Shown: positions 18,102-27,940, counted from the first letter of the stretch. The stretch: 64,000 bases of DNA from Pseudorhizobium banfieldiae (GCF_000967425.1 NZ_FO082820.1:930001-994000); one strand, 5' to 3'. Notes: a model not told the origin generated them from the letters alone. Numbers and translations are program-made.

Positions 18102-19433
18102 ATGGACAACGAATGGCAAATCACGGCGAGCCGGCGCGCCTTTCTTGGCGCAGTTGCGGCCGGGATTGCGGCGACGGCGGTCACGGGATCGGGGTACGCG
18201 CAGACGCAGCGAACCACGGCACGCATCGTCATCATCGGCGCCGGTGCGGCCGGGACCGCACTTGCCAACCGGCTGGTGCGTCGTCTGGAGGGCGCCCAGA
18301 TCACCCTCATCGACGGCCGCAAGGAACACCTCTATCAGCCGGGGCTGTCCCTGGTGGCCGCTGGATTGAAGCCCGCCTCCTACACGGTTTCGGAGACCAC
18401 TGACTGGCTCCCGCGGGGCGTGACGCTGGTCGCCGAGGCCGCCGCTGCCATCGATCCCGTGGCCAAAACCGTGGCTACAGCGGGCGGCCAGACGCTCCCC
18501 TACGACTTCCTCGTCGTGGCGCCCGGCCTCGTGCTGGATCACGCGGCGATCGCGGGTTTCTCGCTCGATCTCGTCGGCACGAATGGCATTGGTGCGCTCT
18601 ATGCCGGGCCGGAATATGCGGCGAAGACCTGGGCTGCCGCCTCCAGGTTCACCGAAGAGGGCGGTGTTGCCATCTCCACGCGCCCGACGACCGAGATGAA
18701 GTGCGCCGGCGCCCCGCTGAAGCACACCTTCCTGATCGAGGACATTGCCAGCCGCACGGTCGGTCAGGGCAAGTACGAGATGCACTATGCCGCGCCGCAA
18801 ACGACGCTGTTCGGCGTGCCGATCGTTTCGGAAAAGGTGCGCATGCTGTTCGGCCAGCGCGGCATCGCCACGCATTACGGCCACACCCTGAAGGCGATCG
18901 ACCCCGGCCGCAAGGTCGCGACCTTCGCCACCACCGATGCAAGCGGTGCGACGGGAACCGCCGAGATGGCCTATGACTACCTGCACGTCATCCCGCCGCA
19001 GCGGGCGCCGGACGTCATCCGCCAGTCCGGCCTCTCCTGGTCCGACAAGTGGACCGACCAGGGCTGGGTAGAGGTCGACCAGAAGACCCTGCGCCACCGC
19101 CGCTTCCCGGAGGTCTTCGCCATCGGCGACGTGGCCGGCGTTCCGAAGGGCAAGACGGCGGCAAGCGTCAAGTGGCAGGTCCCGGTCGTCGAGGATCACC
19201 TTGCGGCGGCGATCGAGGGCAGGGAGGGAACGCTCGCCTATGACGGCTATACGTCCTGCCCGCTGATCACCCGCGTCGGCCGGGCCATGCTCGTGGAGTT
19301 CGACTACAACAACAACCTGGTCCCCTCCTTCCCGGGCATCATAGCCCCGCTGGAGGAGCTGTGGATCAGCTGGCTGATGAAGGAGGTGGCGTTGAAGGCC
19401 ACCTACAATGCCATGCTGCGTGGCAAGGCTTGA
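18102..19433 (+). CDS. Sulfide:quinone oxidoreductase, type II-like
   Basis: FAD enzyme of 443 aa that should oxidise sulfide and pass electrons to quinone. An N-terminal SRRAFLGAVAAGIAAT stretch looks like a Tat-type signal. FAD motif IVIIGAGAAGTALANRL follows. Two redox Cys are seen: Cys201 in EMKCAGAPLK, the pattern of type II (SQOR-like) enzymes, and Cys386 in YTSCPLIT. The C-terminus is amphipathic, as in membrane-associated SQRs. ATG 18102 is chosen; 18075 is possible. DUF5368 follows after 12 bases, so they form an operon. Confidence 0.85.
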   Translation: MDNEWQITASRRAFLGAVAAGIAATAVTGSGYAQTQRTTARIVIIGAGAAGTALANRLVRRLEGAQITLIDGRKEHLYQPGLSLVAAGLKPASYTVSETTDWLPRGVTLVAEAAAAIDPVAKTVATAGGQTLPYDFLVVAPGLVLDHAAIAGFSLDLVGTNGIGALYAGPEYAAKTWAAASRFTEEGGVAISTRPTTEMKCAGAPLKHTFLIEDIASRTVGQGKYEMHYAAPQTTLFGVPIVSEKVRMLFGQRGIATHYGHTLKAIDPGRKVATFATTDASGATGTAEMAYDYLHVIPPQRAPDVIRQSGLSWSDKWTDQGWVEVDQKTLRHRRFPEVFAIGDVAGVPKGKTAASVKWQVPVVEDHLAAAIEGREGTLAYDGYTSCPLITRVGRAMLVEFDYNNNLVPSFPGIIAPLEELWISWLMKEVALKATYNAMLRGKA

Positions 19434-19445
19434 GGGGAGGCGACA

Positions 19446-19793
19446 ATGCAGGACATGACGCTTGAAACCATGCTGGCGGTCTTTCAGGAGATGTTCGGCC
19501 CGGTGCTTTTCTGGATCCTGGTGCTGGCAGCCGTCGTCATTACCCTTCTTTACCTCTACGTGCTGGTGCGGGACCGGGCGCTTTCGATGCGCAAGTTCCT
19601 GATGGCGCAGCTCTCCATGCCGATTGGTGCGATCGCCGCCGTGTTGTTTGTCCAGGCTGTGACGGACTCCCACTTCCGCGACATCGGCGGGCCGATCGAC
19701 GTTATCGTGCTTCTTGGCGTGGCTCTCTTGGGGGCGATCGGGCTCGCGATCCTCGTCTACACGGCACAATCGCTGATCCGCCGGCACCCCTGA
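19446..19793 (+). CDS. DUF5368 membrane protein
   Basis: 115 aa with three hydrophobic helices (about 17-42, 52-70 and 80-108). Matches DUF5368, a family that often follows SQR-like genes. It lies 12 bases after the SQR stop with GGGAGG before the ATG, so translation is probably linked. It may anchor the oxidoreductase or feed quinone; this is inference. Confidence 0.75.
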   Translation: MQDMTLETMLAVFQEMFGPVLFWILVLAAVVITLLYLYVLVRDRALSMRKFLMAQLSMPIGAIAAVLFVQAVTDSHFRDIGGPIDVIVLLGVALLGAIGLAILVYTAQSLIRRHP

Positions 19794-19920
19794 GGTGTAG
19801 CGCCACTCCTTTGGCGGTCTTTGACATTTGCCGCGTCTGCCACTAGGAAACGCGGCATGTCTGGCTGCGAGAGTTGCAGCTACGCGCCACGGCGCCCGAA
19901 CATTCCGAAAGACCAAGAAG

Positions 19921-22014
19921 ATGACTGATCACGAAGGCGCCGTTCCGGCGATCGCCAAGGCATTGGCGAAGCGCGGCTATGCGACGCTCACCCCCGTCCA
20001 GCAGGCCATGCTCGACCCGGCGCTGCAGACCTCCGATGCGCTGGTTTCGGCCCAGACGGGCTCGGGCAAGACGGTCGCCTTCGGCATCGCCATGGCGCCG
20101 ACGCTGCTGGACGACGGTGAGCGCTTCGAACGCGCTGGCGCACCGCTGGCGCTCGTCATCGCGCCGACCCGTGAACTCGCCATGCAGGTGAACCGCGAAC
20201 TGGCTTGGCTCTACGAAATGACCGGGGCGGTGATCGCCTCCTGCGTCGGCGGCATGGACATCCGCAGCGAGCGGCGGGCGCTGGAGCGCGGTGCGCATAT
20301 CGTCGTCGGCACGCCCGGCCGCATCTGCGATCACATCCGCCGCAATGCGCTCGACATGTCGGAGCTTCGGGTCGCGGTGCTCGACGAGGCCGACGAGATG
20401 CTCGACCTCGGGTTTCGCGAGGACCTGGAATTCATCCTCGACGCAGCACCGGAGGGCCGGCGGACGCTGATGTTCTCCGCGACGGTGCCGTCGGGGATTG
20501 CCAAGCTTGCCAAGCGCTACCAGCGCGATGCGGTGCGCATTTCGACCACGGCCGAGGAGAAGCAGCATGCCGACATCGAGTATCGGGCACTGCTCGTCGC
20601 TCCGTCCGACCGCGAGAACGCCATCATCAACGCGCTGCGCTTCTACGATGCGAAGAATGCCATCGTCTTCTGCTCGACCCGCGCGGCGGTGAACCACCTG
20701 ACGGCACGCTTCAACAACCGCAACTTCGACGTCGTGGCGCTCTCCGGCGAGCTGACGCAGAACGAACGCACGCACGCGCTGCAGGCGATGCGCGACGGCC
20801 GCGCCCGTGTCTGCATCGCCACCGACGTCGCCGCCCGCGGCATCGACCTGCCGGGCCTCGACCTCGTCATCCATGCCGACCTGCCGACCAATTCCGAAAC
20901 GCTGCTGCACCGCTCCGGCCGCACGGGCCGTGCCGGCAATAAGGGCGTCAGCGCGCTGATCGTGCCGGTCAACCAGCGTCGCAAGGCAGAGCGCCTGCTG
21001 GCAGGCGCCGATGTGACGCCAACCTGGGCGCATCCTCCGTCTGCCGACGAGGTGATTGCGCGCGACCAGGAGCGCCTTCTGGCCGATCCGGTGTTCGACG
21101 AGGCGCCGCGTGAGGAAGAGCAGGAACTGATTGCCCGTCTGGTGGAAACCTATGGCGCGGAAAAGCTCGCTGCCGCTTTCGTCAACCTGCACCGGGCAAA
21201 GAATGCCGCGCCGGAAGACCTCTTGCCGGTCTCGCTTGATCCAGGCGCCCGCAAAGGTCGTGAAGGAAAGGCCGGTGATCCCGCATCTCGTCCGCTGACG
21301 CCGCGCGGCGACTTCGGTCCCGCCGTCTGGTTCTCGCTGTCGGTCGGCCGAAAGCAGCGCGCCGAGCCCCGCTGGTTGATCCCCACCATCTGCCGCAACG
21401 GTGATCTCTCCAAGAACGAGATCGGCGCGATCAAGATGCAGGCGGACGAGACCTATGTAGAGATCGCCGCCGACCATGCCGAACGCTTCATGGCGAAGCT
21501 CGGCAAGGACCGGATGATGGACCGCGGCATCCGCGTCACCCGCCTGGAGCGGGCGCCGGACTTCAGCAAGTTTACCCGAGGCGACGACGAGGCCCCGCGC
21601 CGTGATGGCCCGCGGATGGACAAGCCCTGGAAGGGCAAAAAGTCGGGTGATGGCGATGCCGCCGAGCGGCCCCGGCGGGAGAAGCCGTTCCGCGAGAGAC
21701 CTTCTGGCGAGGCGCCTGCCCGGGACTGGAAGCCGAAGGGTAGGTCCGCTGACGCGCCGCGTGACATGCGCAGCGTCGATGACGAAGTCTGGGGTGATCC
21801 GAAGCCGAAGGCGAGCTTCGGCAAGGGCAAGCCTGCCCGTGGCGGCGATACAACTGGGCAGCCGCAGAAGAAGGGTTCCGGCAAGTCGTTCGGCGACAAG
21901 CCGTTCAAGGGCAAGGCTGCCGGCAAGGATACCGCGGGCAAGCCGTTCGGTTCCAAGGGCAAGGCGGGTGGCGGTCCCAAGAAGTTCGGCAAGGGGAACG
22001 ACCGCGCCCGGTGA
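19921..22014 (+). CDS. DEAD-box RNA helicase with DbpA-type RNA-binding domain
   Basis: 697-aa cytoplasmic ATP-dependent RNA helicase. Q-motif region TPVQQAM, Walker A AQTGSGKT at 44-51, DEAD at 155-158, SAT (FSATVPSG), and the helicase C motifs ATDVAARGIDLP and HRSGRTGRAG. A DbpA-like RNA-binding domain lies around residues 460-540. The last 150 residues are a Lys/Gly/Arg-rich disordered tail that should add RNA affinity. Expected role is ribosome assembly or RNA turnover. ATG 19921 follows the usual N-terminus; the upstream in-frame extension to 19828 is not typical. Confidence 0.93.
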   Translation: MTDHEGAVPAIAKALAKRGYATLTPVQQAMLDPALQTSDALVSAQTGSGKTVAFGIAMAPTLLDDGERFERAGAPLALVIAPTRELAMQVNRELAWLYEMTGAVIASCVGGMDIRSERRALERGAHIVVGTPGRICDHIRRNALDMSELRVAVLDEADEMLDLGFREDLEFILDAAPEGRRTLMFSATVPSGIAKLAKRYQRDAVRISTTAEEKQHADIEYRALLVAPSDRENAIINALRFYDAKNAIVFCSTRAAVNHLTARFNNRNFDVVALSGELTQNERTHALQAMRDGRARVCIATDVAARGIDLPGLDLVIHADLPTNSETLLHRSGRTGRAGNKGVSALIVPVNQRRKAERLLAGADVTPTWAHPPSADEVIARDQERLLADPVFDEAPREEEQELIARLVETYGAEKLAAAFVNLHRAKNAAPEDLLPVSLDPGARKGREGKAGDPASRPLTPRGDFGPAVWFSLSVGRKQRAEPRWLIPTICRNGDLSKNEIGAIKMQADETYVEIAADHAERFMAKLGKDRMMDRGIRVTRLERAPDFSKFTRGDDEAPRRDGPRMDKPWKGKKSGDGDAAERPRREKPFRERPSGEAPARDWKPKGRSADAPRDMRSVDDEVWGDPKPKASFGKGKPARGGDTTGQPQKKGSGKSFGDKPFKGKAAGKDTAGKPFGSKGKAGGGPKKFGKGNDRAR

Positions 22015-22030
22015 CCGGTGAACAGTGCCC

Positions 22031-23465
22031 TCAGAAGGGCACCTTGCCCGGATTGAACAAGCCCTTCGGGTCGAGCGCCTGCTTGAGCGTATGGGCCAGA
22101 GCCTGCTTCTCCTTCGAGGTGAAGGTCTCGTAGCCGTAGCGCTTTTCAAGGCCCACCCCGTGCTCGGCTGAAAAACTACCGCCGGCTTCCCGGATGCCGG
22201 TGTAGACCGCATTTTCAACGGCACGCAGTTCCTCGTCCGGCAGCGGGCCGCGCTTGATCAGAGTCAGGTGCAGGTTGCCGTCGGCGATGTGGCCATAGAC
22301 ATAGGCCGCATAGGTGGGATCGATCGCCTTCAGCCGGCTCTCCAACTGGGCGACATTAGGCGTCGAGACGGGTTGGCGGAACGGAGACGTCGAAGGAGGC
22401 GGCTTCGGGGATCTCGGCATAGTAGAAGCCGGAATCCTCGCGGATGTCCCAGAAGCGCCGCGCCTGGTCGAGCGACTTGGCGACGATGCCGCCTTTGAGG
22501 TCAAGCGGCTCCCAAAGCTCCGCAAGCTGATCCTCCAGGGTGGCCGCGGCGGCATCGACGCTTTCTCCCGATATCTCGACCAGCAGTGCCGAGGCGTCCT
22601 CTTCGAGCCATGACAGATCGAGACCCTTGAGACGTGCATGATCGCGAATATAGCGCGGCCACATCATCTCGGCTGCCTCAAGGGTGACGCCCGGCAGGGT
22701 CCGGAGATGGCGGATGACCGACAATGCAGTGCGGGCATCGGCAGCGCCCAGCATCGCGGTCGCCCGGTACGGGCGCTGCGGCTCCAGCTTCAGGACCACC
22801 TTCGTGACGAGACCGAAGGCGCCCTCACCACCGATGAAGAGTTGTTTCAGGTCCGGGCCGGCCGAGACCTTCACGACACGCGTCAGGTCCGAGAAGATAT
22901 CCCCAGACGGCAGGACCGCCTCCAGCCCCAGCACCTGATGGCGCATCACGCCATTGCGGAAGGCGAGGATGCCGCCGGCATTGGTCGACACCATGCCGCC
23001 GATCGTCGCCGAGCCGCGCGAGCCGAGGTCGATGCCGGGCGTGAGCCCATGTTCGGCCGCAGCCTGTTGCAGGGCTTCCAGCGTAACCCCGGCTTCCACC
23101 GTCGCCGTCATTTCCTCCGGCTCGATCGCCAGGATGCGGTTGAGACGCGCGGTGGACAGGATGACCTCTCCGGCGACGCTGACATTGCCGCCCACCAGCC
23201 CGGTGAGGCCCCCCTGCGGGACGATCGCGACATCGTTCTTCGCGCACCAGCCGACGAGTGCGGCTGCCGCGTCCACCGTCGCCGGCTGAACCATCACCCC
23301 GGCGCCGAAATTTCCAGAATGCTCGCCCGGATGCCGGCCCTGGAGATCCTGGGGGGAAAGGACCGTCAGTTCCGGATGAAGTTTGCTCAGGTGGCGGTGG
23401 AGTTCGAGGGGTGTCAGGGTTGTGGACTGTGCTAGGGTCATTCCGTCGACTTCGTTGGAGGCCAT
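22031..23465 (-). pseudogene. FAD-linked oxidase (GlcD/D-2-hydroxyacid dehydrogenase type), frameshifted
   Basis: The first frame, from ATG 23465, has the FAD_binding_4 domain (PQGGLTGLVGGN, DLGSRGSATIGGMVSTNAGG) and runs to SFDVSVPPTRLDA, where TAA at 22356-22358 ends it. The other frame continues at once with NVAQLESRLKAIDPTYAAYV, then YGHIADGNLHL and SAEHGVGLEKR to 22031, the expected FAD-oxidase C domain. Removing one A (plus strand, near 22358) restores RLDANVAQLESRL. So this is a single-base insertion or a sequencing error in an otherwise intact gene of about 477 aa. Intact, it would oxidise a D-2-hydroxy acid. Confidence 0.85.
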
Positions 23466-23556
23466 GAGGGGCGTCTTAGCAGCGCGGCTCCGTTCGGCAA
23501 GATCGGATCGTCGCCTCTGTGCCTGCAACTTGATTTTCGGGTGCTCCTTGTTATTC

Positions 23557-23570
23557 TTACGTTCACGTAA
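23557..23570. promoter_or_regulatory. Palindromic operator candidate before ETF-QO
   Basis: TTACGT-TC-ACGTAA, followed by AGGTAAGCG, lies about 130 bases before the ETF-QO start. A near copy stands at 38465-38478. It resembles the operator I recall for LiuR, the MerR-family regulator of branched-chain amino acid breakdown, whose electrons pass through ETF-QO. The regulator assignment is inference. Confidence 0.5.
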
Positions 23571-23698
23571 AGGTAAGCGGCACCCCTTCGCAAATCCGGT
23601 GGCGTATCGCTTTGGAGGTCGACAATCCCTGTGGCTTTTGCCAATGGAGTTGTCAGACAACGAGGTGCCGGAGTGGAGCCGGCAAAGCGGAGTAGGTG

Positions 23699-25363
23699 AT
23701 GAGCGAGCAAATGGAACTTCCCGAGCGCGAGAGCATGGAATTCGACGTGGTGATCGTCGGTGCCGGTCCGGCGGGGCTGTCGGCGGCGATCCGCCTGAAG
23801 CAGGTCAATCCCGACCTCACCGTGGTCGTGCTCGAGAAGGGGGCGGAAGTTGGCGCCCATATCCTGTCCGGCGCCGTGGTCGATCCGATCGGCATCGACA
23901 GGCTTCTGCCCGGCTGGCGCGAGGAGGAGGGGCATCCCTTCACCACGCCTGTCACCGACGACCAGTTCCTCTTCCTGGGGCCGGCGGGCTCGATCCGGTT
24001 GCCGAACGCCTTCATGCCGCCGCTGATGAACAATCATGGCAACTACATCGTCTCGCTCGGTCTTGTCTGTCGCTGGCTTGCTGAGAAGGCGGAAGCGCTT
24101 GGCGTCGAGATTTATCCGGGGTTCGCCGCAACGGAAGTGCTTTACGACGAGAACGGCGCTGTGCGTGGCGTGGCGACCGGTGACATGGGTATCGAGCGCA
24201 ACGGCGAACCCGGCCCTGCCTTCACCCGCGGCATGGAACTGCACGGCAAGTACGTGCTGATCGGCGAGGGTGTACGCGGATCGCTCGCCAAGCAGCTGAT
24301 CGCGAAGTTCGATCTCCAGAAGGACCGCGAGCCGCAGAAATACGGCATCGGGTTGAAGGAACTCTGGGAGGTGAAGCCGGAGAACCACAAGCCCGGTCTG
24401 GTCCAGCATTCCTTCGGCTGGCCGCTTGGGCTCAAGACCGGTGGTGGCTCCTTCCTCTACCACCTGCACGACAATCTCGTAGCGGTCGGATTCGTCGTCC
24501 ACCTGAACTACAAGAACCCCTATCTCTATCCCTTCGAGGAGTTCCAGCGCTTCAAGACGCACGAGGCGATCCGCGGCACCTTTGAAGGCGCCAAGCGCAT
24601 CTCCTACGGCGCCCGTGCGATCACCGAGGGGGGCTACCAGTCGGTGCCGAAGCTCTCCTTCCCGGGCGGTGCGCTGATCGGCTGCTCCGCCGGCATGGTC
24701 AACGTGCCCCGCATCAAGGGCAGCCATAACGCCGTCCTCTCCGGCATGCTGGCGGCGGAGAAGATCGCAACTGCGATCGCCGCCGGCCGCGCCAATGACG
24801 AGGTGGTCGAGATCGAGAACGAATGGCGCGACGGCGACATCGGCAAGGATCTGAAGCGGGTGCGCAACGTCAAGCCGCTGTGGTCGAAGTTCGGCACAGC
24901 CATTGGTGTCGGGCTTGGCGGCATCGACATGTGGACCAATCAGATCTTCGGCTTTTCCTTCTTCGGGACCCTGAAGCACGGCAAGACCGATGCCGAGAGC
25001 CTGGAACCGGCTGCCAAGCACAAGCCGGTCACCTATCCTAAGCCGGATGGGGTCCTGACCTTCGATCGCCTGTCCTCGGTCTTCCTGTCCAACACGAACC
25101 ATGAGGAGGACCAGCCGGTCCACCTGCAGGTGAAGGACATGGACCTGCAGAAGCGCTCCGAGCTCGGCGTCTATGCCGGTCCGTCGACCCGCTACTGTCC
25201 GGCCGGCGTCTATGAGTGGGTCGAGAAGGATGGCGAGGAGGTCTATGTGATCAACGCCCAGAACTGCGTCCACTGCAAGACCTGCGACATCAAGGATCCC
25301 AACCAGAACATCAACTGGGTGCCGCCGCAGGGCGGTGAAGGACCGGTCTATCCGAGCATGTGA
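23699..25363 (+). CDS. Electron transfer flavoprotein-ubiquinone oxidoreductase
   Basis: 554-aa membrane-associated enzyme that moves electrons from ETF (acyl-CoA dehydrogenases) to ubiquinone. FAD motif DVVIVGAGPAGLSAAIRL near the N-terminus, quinone-site and membrane-contact region in the middle, and the C-terminal 4Fe-4S ferredoxin segment with Cys in RYCPAGVYEW and NCVHCKTCDIKDP, then the closing WVPPQGGEGP. ATG 23699 directly follows an in-frame GTG; the ribosome site GGAG lies about 7 bases before it. Single gene, with an operator candidate upstream. Confidence 0.96.
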   Translation: MSEQMELPERESMEFDVVIVGAGPAGLSAAIRLKQVNPDLTVVVLEKGAEVGAHILSGAVVDPIGIDRLLPGWREEEGHPFTTPVTDDQFLFLGPAGSIRLPNAFMPPLMNNHGNYIVSLGLVCRWLAEKAEALGVEIYPGFAATEVLYDENGAVRGVATGDMGIERNGEPGPAFTRGMELHGKYVLIGEGVRGSLAKQLIAKFDLQKDREPQKYGIGLKELWEVKPENHKPGLVQHSFGWPLGLKTGGGSFLYHLHDNLVAVGFVVHLNYKNPYLYPFEEFQRFKTHEAIRGTFEGAKRISYGARAITEGGYQSVPKLSFPGGALIGCSAGMVNVPRIKGSHNAVLSGMLAAEKIATAIAAGRANDEVVEIENEWRDGDIGKDLKRVRNVKPLWSKFGTAIGVGLGGIDMWTNQIFGFSFFGTLKHGKTDAESLEPAAKHKPVTYPKPDGVLTFDRLSSVFLSNTNHEEDQPVHLQVKDMDLQKRSELGVYAGPSTRYCPAGVYEWVEKDGEEVYVINAQNCVHCKTCDIKDPNQNINWVPPQGGEGPVYPSM

Positions 25364-25574
25364 CAGGACTTCCCTTTACTCTCGTCACCTACGCCGCGTT
25401 TTCCAGGTCTCAGGCTTCCTGCTTGCGAGACGCAGGATCGCCAACGACGAAAAACCCAGGACCGCAATTGACCTGACTCAATGTTTCTGGCCTGCAGCGG
25501 CATAAGGATAGACTTGTGATGGCCCGACAAGGACCATCGAAGTGGTGAAAATTCCTATCGCAGGAGGCAGGAAA

Positions 25575-26117
25575 ATGAAGAAGGCAGGAATCGCTTTGGT
25601 ACTTGGCGTCTCGTTGCTTGCGAGCGCGGCATCGGCACAGCCTTATGGCGGCGGTGGCCCCGGTTGGGGCGGCGGCCCTGCCTGGGGAATGAACCAGGGC
25701 TGGGGCATGGGGTCAGGCTGGGGCATGGGGATGGGGTGGGGCGGTGGCCAGATGATGCCCGGCCGCGGCCGCTTCGCCATGATCGACGCCGACCACAACG
25801 GCACGATCAGCGCCGAAGAGGCTGCCTCCGCAGCCGAAGGCGTGTTCGCGGCCATGGATGCCGACGACAATGCCGAGGTGACCAAGGACGAGTACATGAG
25901 CGTCCGCATGGGGCCGCAATACGGGTGGAACCAGCAGCGCCAGGCTGAGCGTCAGGCGGCCAAGGAAGAGCGCTTCGGCCAGATGGACAGTGATGGCAAC
26001 GGCACCGTCACACAGGCGGAGTTCATCGCCCATGCCAAGGCCCATTACGACAGCGCCGATGCCGACAAGGACGGCAATGTCACGCCATGGGAATGGCGTA
26101 GCGAGCAGTGGAACTGA
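25575..26117 (+). CDS. Secreted EF-hand protein with Gly/Trp-rich N-terminus
   Basis: 180 aa with a Sec signal peptide (ends ASAASAQ), a mature N-terminal tract rich in Gly, Trp and Met (GWGMG-type repeats, residues 24-70), and four EF-hand loops: DADHNGTISAEE, DADDNAEVTKDE, DSDGNGTVTQAE and DADKDGNVTPWE. Predicted periplasmic Ca2+ binder. AGGAGG stands before ATG 25575; an upstream in-frame start at 25542 is less likely. The role is unknown. Confidence 0.85.
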   Translation: MKKAGIALVLGVSLLASAASAQPYGGGGPGWGGGPAWGMNQGWGMGSGWGMGMGWGGGQMMPGRGRFAMIDADHNGTISAEEAASAAEGVFAAMDADDNAEVTKDEYMSVRMGPQYGWNQQRQAERQAAKEERFGQMDSDGNGTVTQAEFIAHAKAHYDSADADKDGNVTPWEWRSEQWN

Positions 26118-26264
26118 ACTCGCCGGACGTTTCTCTCAACAAGCAGCTTGCGCGTGGGTGCGCGCAGGCGGTGGGCGGTATCACTTCGCCGTGACACTAA
26201 CGCTTCATTAACCATAAACTCCGTAGTTTCGTGCCATCAAACCGACACATTGAGGACACGATTC

Positions 26265-26882
26265 ATGTCGATCTCCCGCCGCGGGTTTCTGTTCGGACTG
26301 CCGCTTTTCGTCACCGGATGCGCCTCCAGCGGCGTGGATCACCAGGCCAATTATGCGGCTCTGCCAGATGAGGCTTTTCCGCTGAAGCGCGTCCCGCTGG
26401 ACAAGATCAAGCCCGAGCTTCGCCGCCAGGTCGTCGCCTATGAAACCAGCCACAAGCCGGGAACTATCGTGGTCGATACGCCCGCCCGCCGCCTCTATCA
26501 TGTGATGGAGAACGGGCAGGCGATGCGCTACGGCGTCGGCGTCGGTCGAGCAGGCCTCGCCCTCGCCGGCAGTGCCTATGTCGGTCGCAAGGCGGAATGG
26601 CCAACCTGGACCCCGACCCCGAACATGATCCGCCGGGAACCGGAAAAGAACTTGAAATACGCTGGGGGCGTGCCGGGCGGGCCGAACAACCCGCTCGGCG
26701 CACGGGCTATCTATCTCTACCGCAACGGCAACGACACGCACTTCCGGATCCACGGCACGAACCAGCCGCAGACGATCGGCTACGCCATGTCGAGCGGATG
26801 CGTTCGGATGATGAACCACGACGTCATCGATCTCTACGAACGGGTGAAGGTCGGCGACCGGGTCGTCGTGCTGCAGGCCTGA
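26265..26882 (+). CDS. L,D-transpeptidase lipoprotein (YkuD family)
   Basis: 205-aa envelope enzyme that forms L,D cross-links in, or attaches proteins to, peptidoglycan. N-terminal lipobox-like FVTGC after a short hydrophobic signal with SRRGF. The YkuD domain carries the catalytic His in FRIHGTNQP and the Cys motif SSGCVRM. The start at 26265 follows from the signal peptide. Family duplicates are common in rhizobia. Single gene. Confidence 0.92.
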   Translation: MSISRRGFLFGLPLFVTGCASSGVDHQANYAALPDEAFPLKRVPLDKIKPELRRQVVAYETSHKPGTIVVDTPARRLYHVMENGQAMRYGVGVGRAGLALAGSAYVGRKAEWPTWTPTPNMIRREPEKNLKYAGGVPGGPNNPLGARAIYLYRNGNDTHFRIHGTNQPQTIGYAMSSGCVRMMNHDVIDLYERVKVGDRVVVLQA

Positions 26883-26904
26883 TCTTAAATGCGGCGACGT
26901 GGCT

Positions 26905-27810
26905 TCACGCGCGTCGCCGCGACAGCAATCCGGTCGACAGGAGGACGCCGAGGCCGGTGACGAATGTCGCTCCGATCGTCAGTGCGTCCACTGCTTCGCC
27001 TAGCAAGACGGCTCCGCCGATCGCTGCGGCGACGGGCGTGACGGCGGTATAGGCCGCCGCTTTCGTCGCACCGAGCATCCGCACGCCGATCCCGTAGAGG
27101 ACAGTCGCGAGCAGACCTGAGAGCAGGCCCTGCGGCACGAGCTGCAGCGCAATCTCCGAGGCGGGAGCGACCAAGAGATTCGAGCCCATCAATGGGATCA
27201 GCGGCAGGTTGATCACGGTCGACCAGAAACAGATCAGAGCGCCGGCCTCGAAGGCGCCGAGTCCAGATCGGCGGAAGGCGTGCGTGTAGACAGCCCACAG
27301 CACCGCGCCGAACGGCAGGACGAGATAGCTTCGCCAGGTGAGTGCCGCGCCGGATGCCGTCCCGATGAGAAGCATCAGCCCGCCCGCAAGGATCGCCAGC
27401 ATGCCGATTTTGCGCAGGCGATCTGGCCGTTCCCCCAGCACCAGCATTCCGATCAGCGCGGTGGCGAGCGGCATGGTGCCCGGCAACAGGACGCCGGCGG
27501 CGGAGGCCGGAGTGGCGTGCAGTCCGAATGCGGCAACCTGGAAGAAGGGCGCGCCTGCGCCGACGATCATCAGGACCAGCGGTAGGGTGCCGGCACTGCG
27601 GGGCCAGAGCCCGGTGCGGCGGAGAAATGGCGAAAGTACGAGCGCCGGGATGCCGAAGCGCAGCAGGCTGAGGTCGAGCGGCGTCAGCATGCCGCCCCTG
27701 CTGTAGCGCATCGAAATCAGCCAGGTTGCCCAGATGCCGACGACGGACAGGGCTGCTCCCGCACCGAGCATCGTCGATGTGGATGCAGGCGGGCGTTCGA
27801 TCACTGCCAT
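26905..27810 (-). CDS. DMT-family (EamA) transporter
   Basis: 301-aa inner-membrane protein with about ten helices in two EamA repeats. The ATG at 27810 has AGGAAG upstream. It is divergent from an Lrp/AsnC regulator, which suggests control by, and export of, an amino acid or related compound. Substrate is inferred only from the neighbour. Confidence 0.85.
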   Translation of the reverse strand: MAVIERPPASTSTMLGAGAALSVVGIWATWLISMRYSRGGMLTPLDLSLLRFGIPALVLSPFLRRTGLWPRSAGTLPLVLMIVGAGAPFFQVAAFGLHATPASAAGVLLPGTMPLATALIGMLVLGERPDRLRKIGMLAILAGGLMLLIGTASGAALTWRSYLVLPFGAVLWAVYTHAFRRSGLGAFEAGALICFWSTVINLPLIPLMGSNLLVAPASEIALQLVPQGLLSGLLATVLYGIGVRMLGATKAAAYTAVTPVAAAIGGAVLLGEAVDALTIGATFVTGLGVLLSTGLLSRRRA

Positions 27811-27940
27811 CACGGTCTTCCTCTGCAACGACGACGGCGGATCATAGCTCCGTTAGAGGAGGCCCGTCCTTGCTAAATCGCGCCGGGAATGGCAAGAACT
27901 TGGCATGATGCGCCAAGAAGATGGGGTAAAACGGACGAAC

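Noticed and set aside
17928..19916. 662-codon minus frame under SQR and DUF5368
   Set aside because: Shadow of two well-supported genes; no domain and no ribosome site.
19843..22224. 793-codon minus frame under the DEAD-box helicase
   Set aside because: Shadow of the helicase; composition is antisense-like.
23438..25273. 611-codon minus frame under ETF-QO
   Set aside because: Shadow of ETF-QO.
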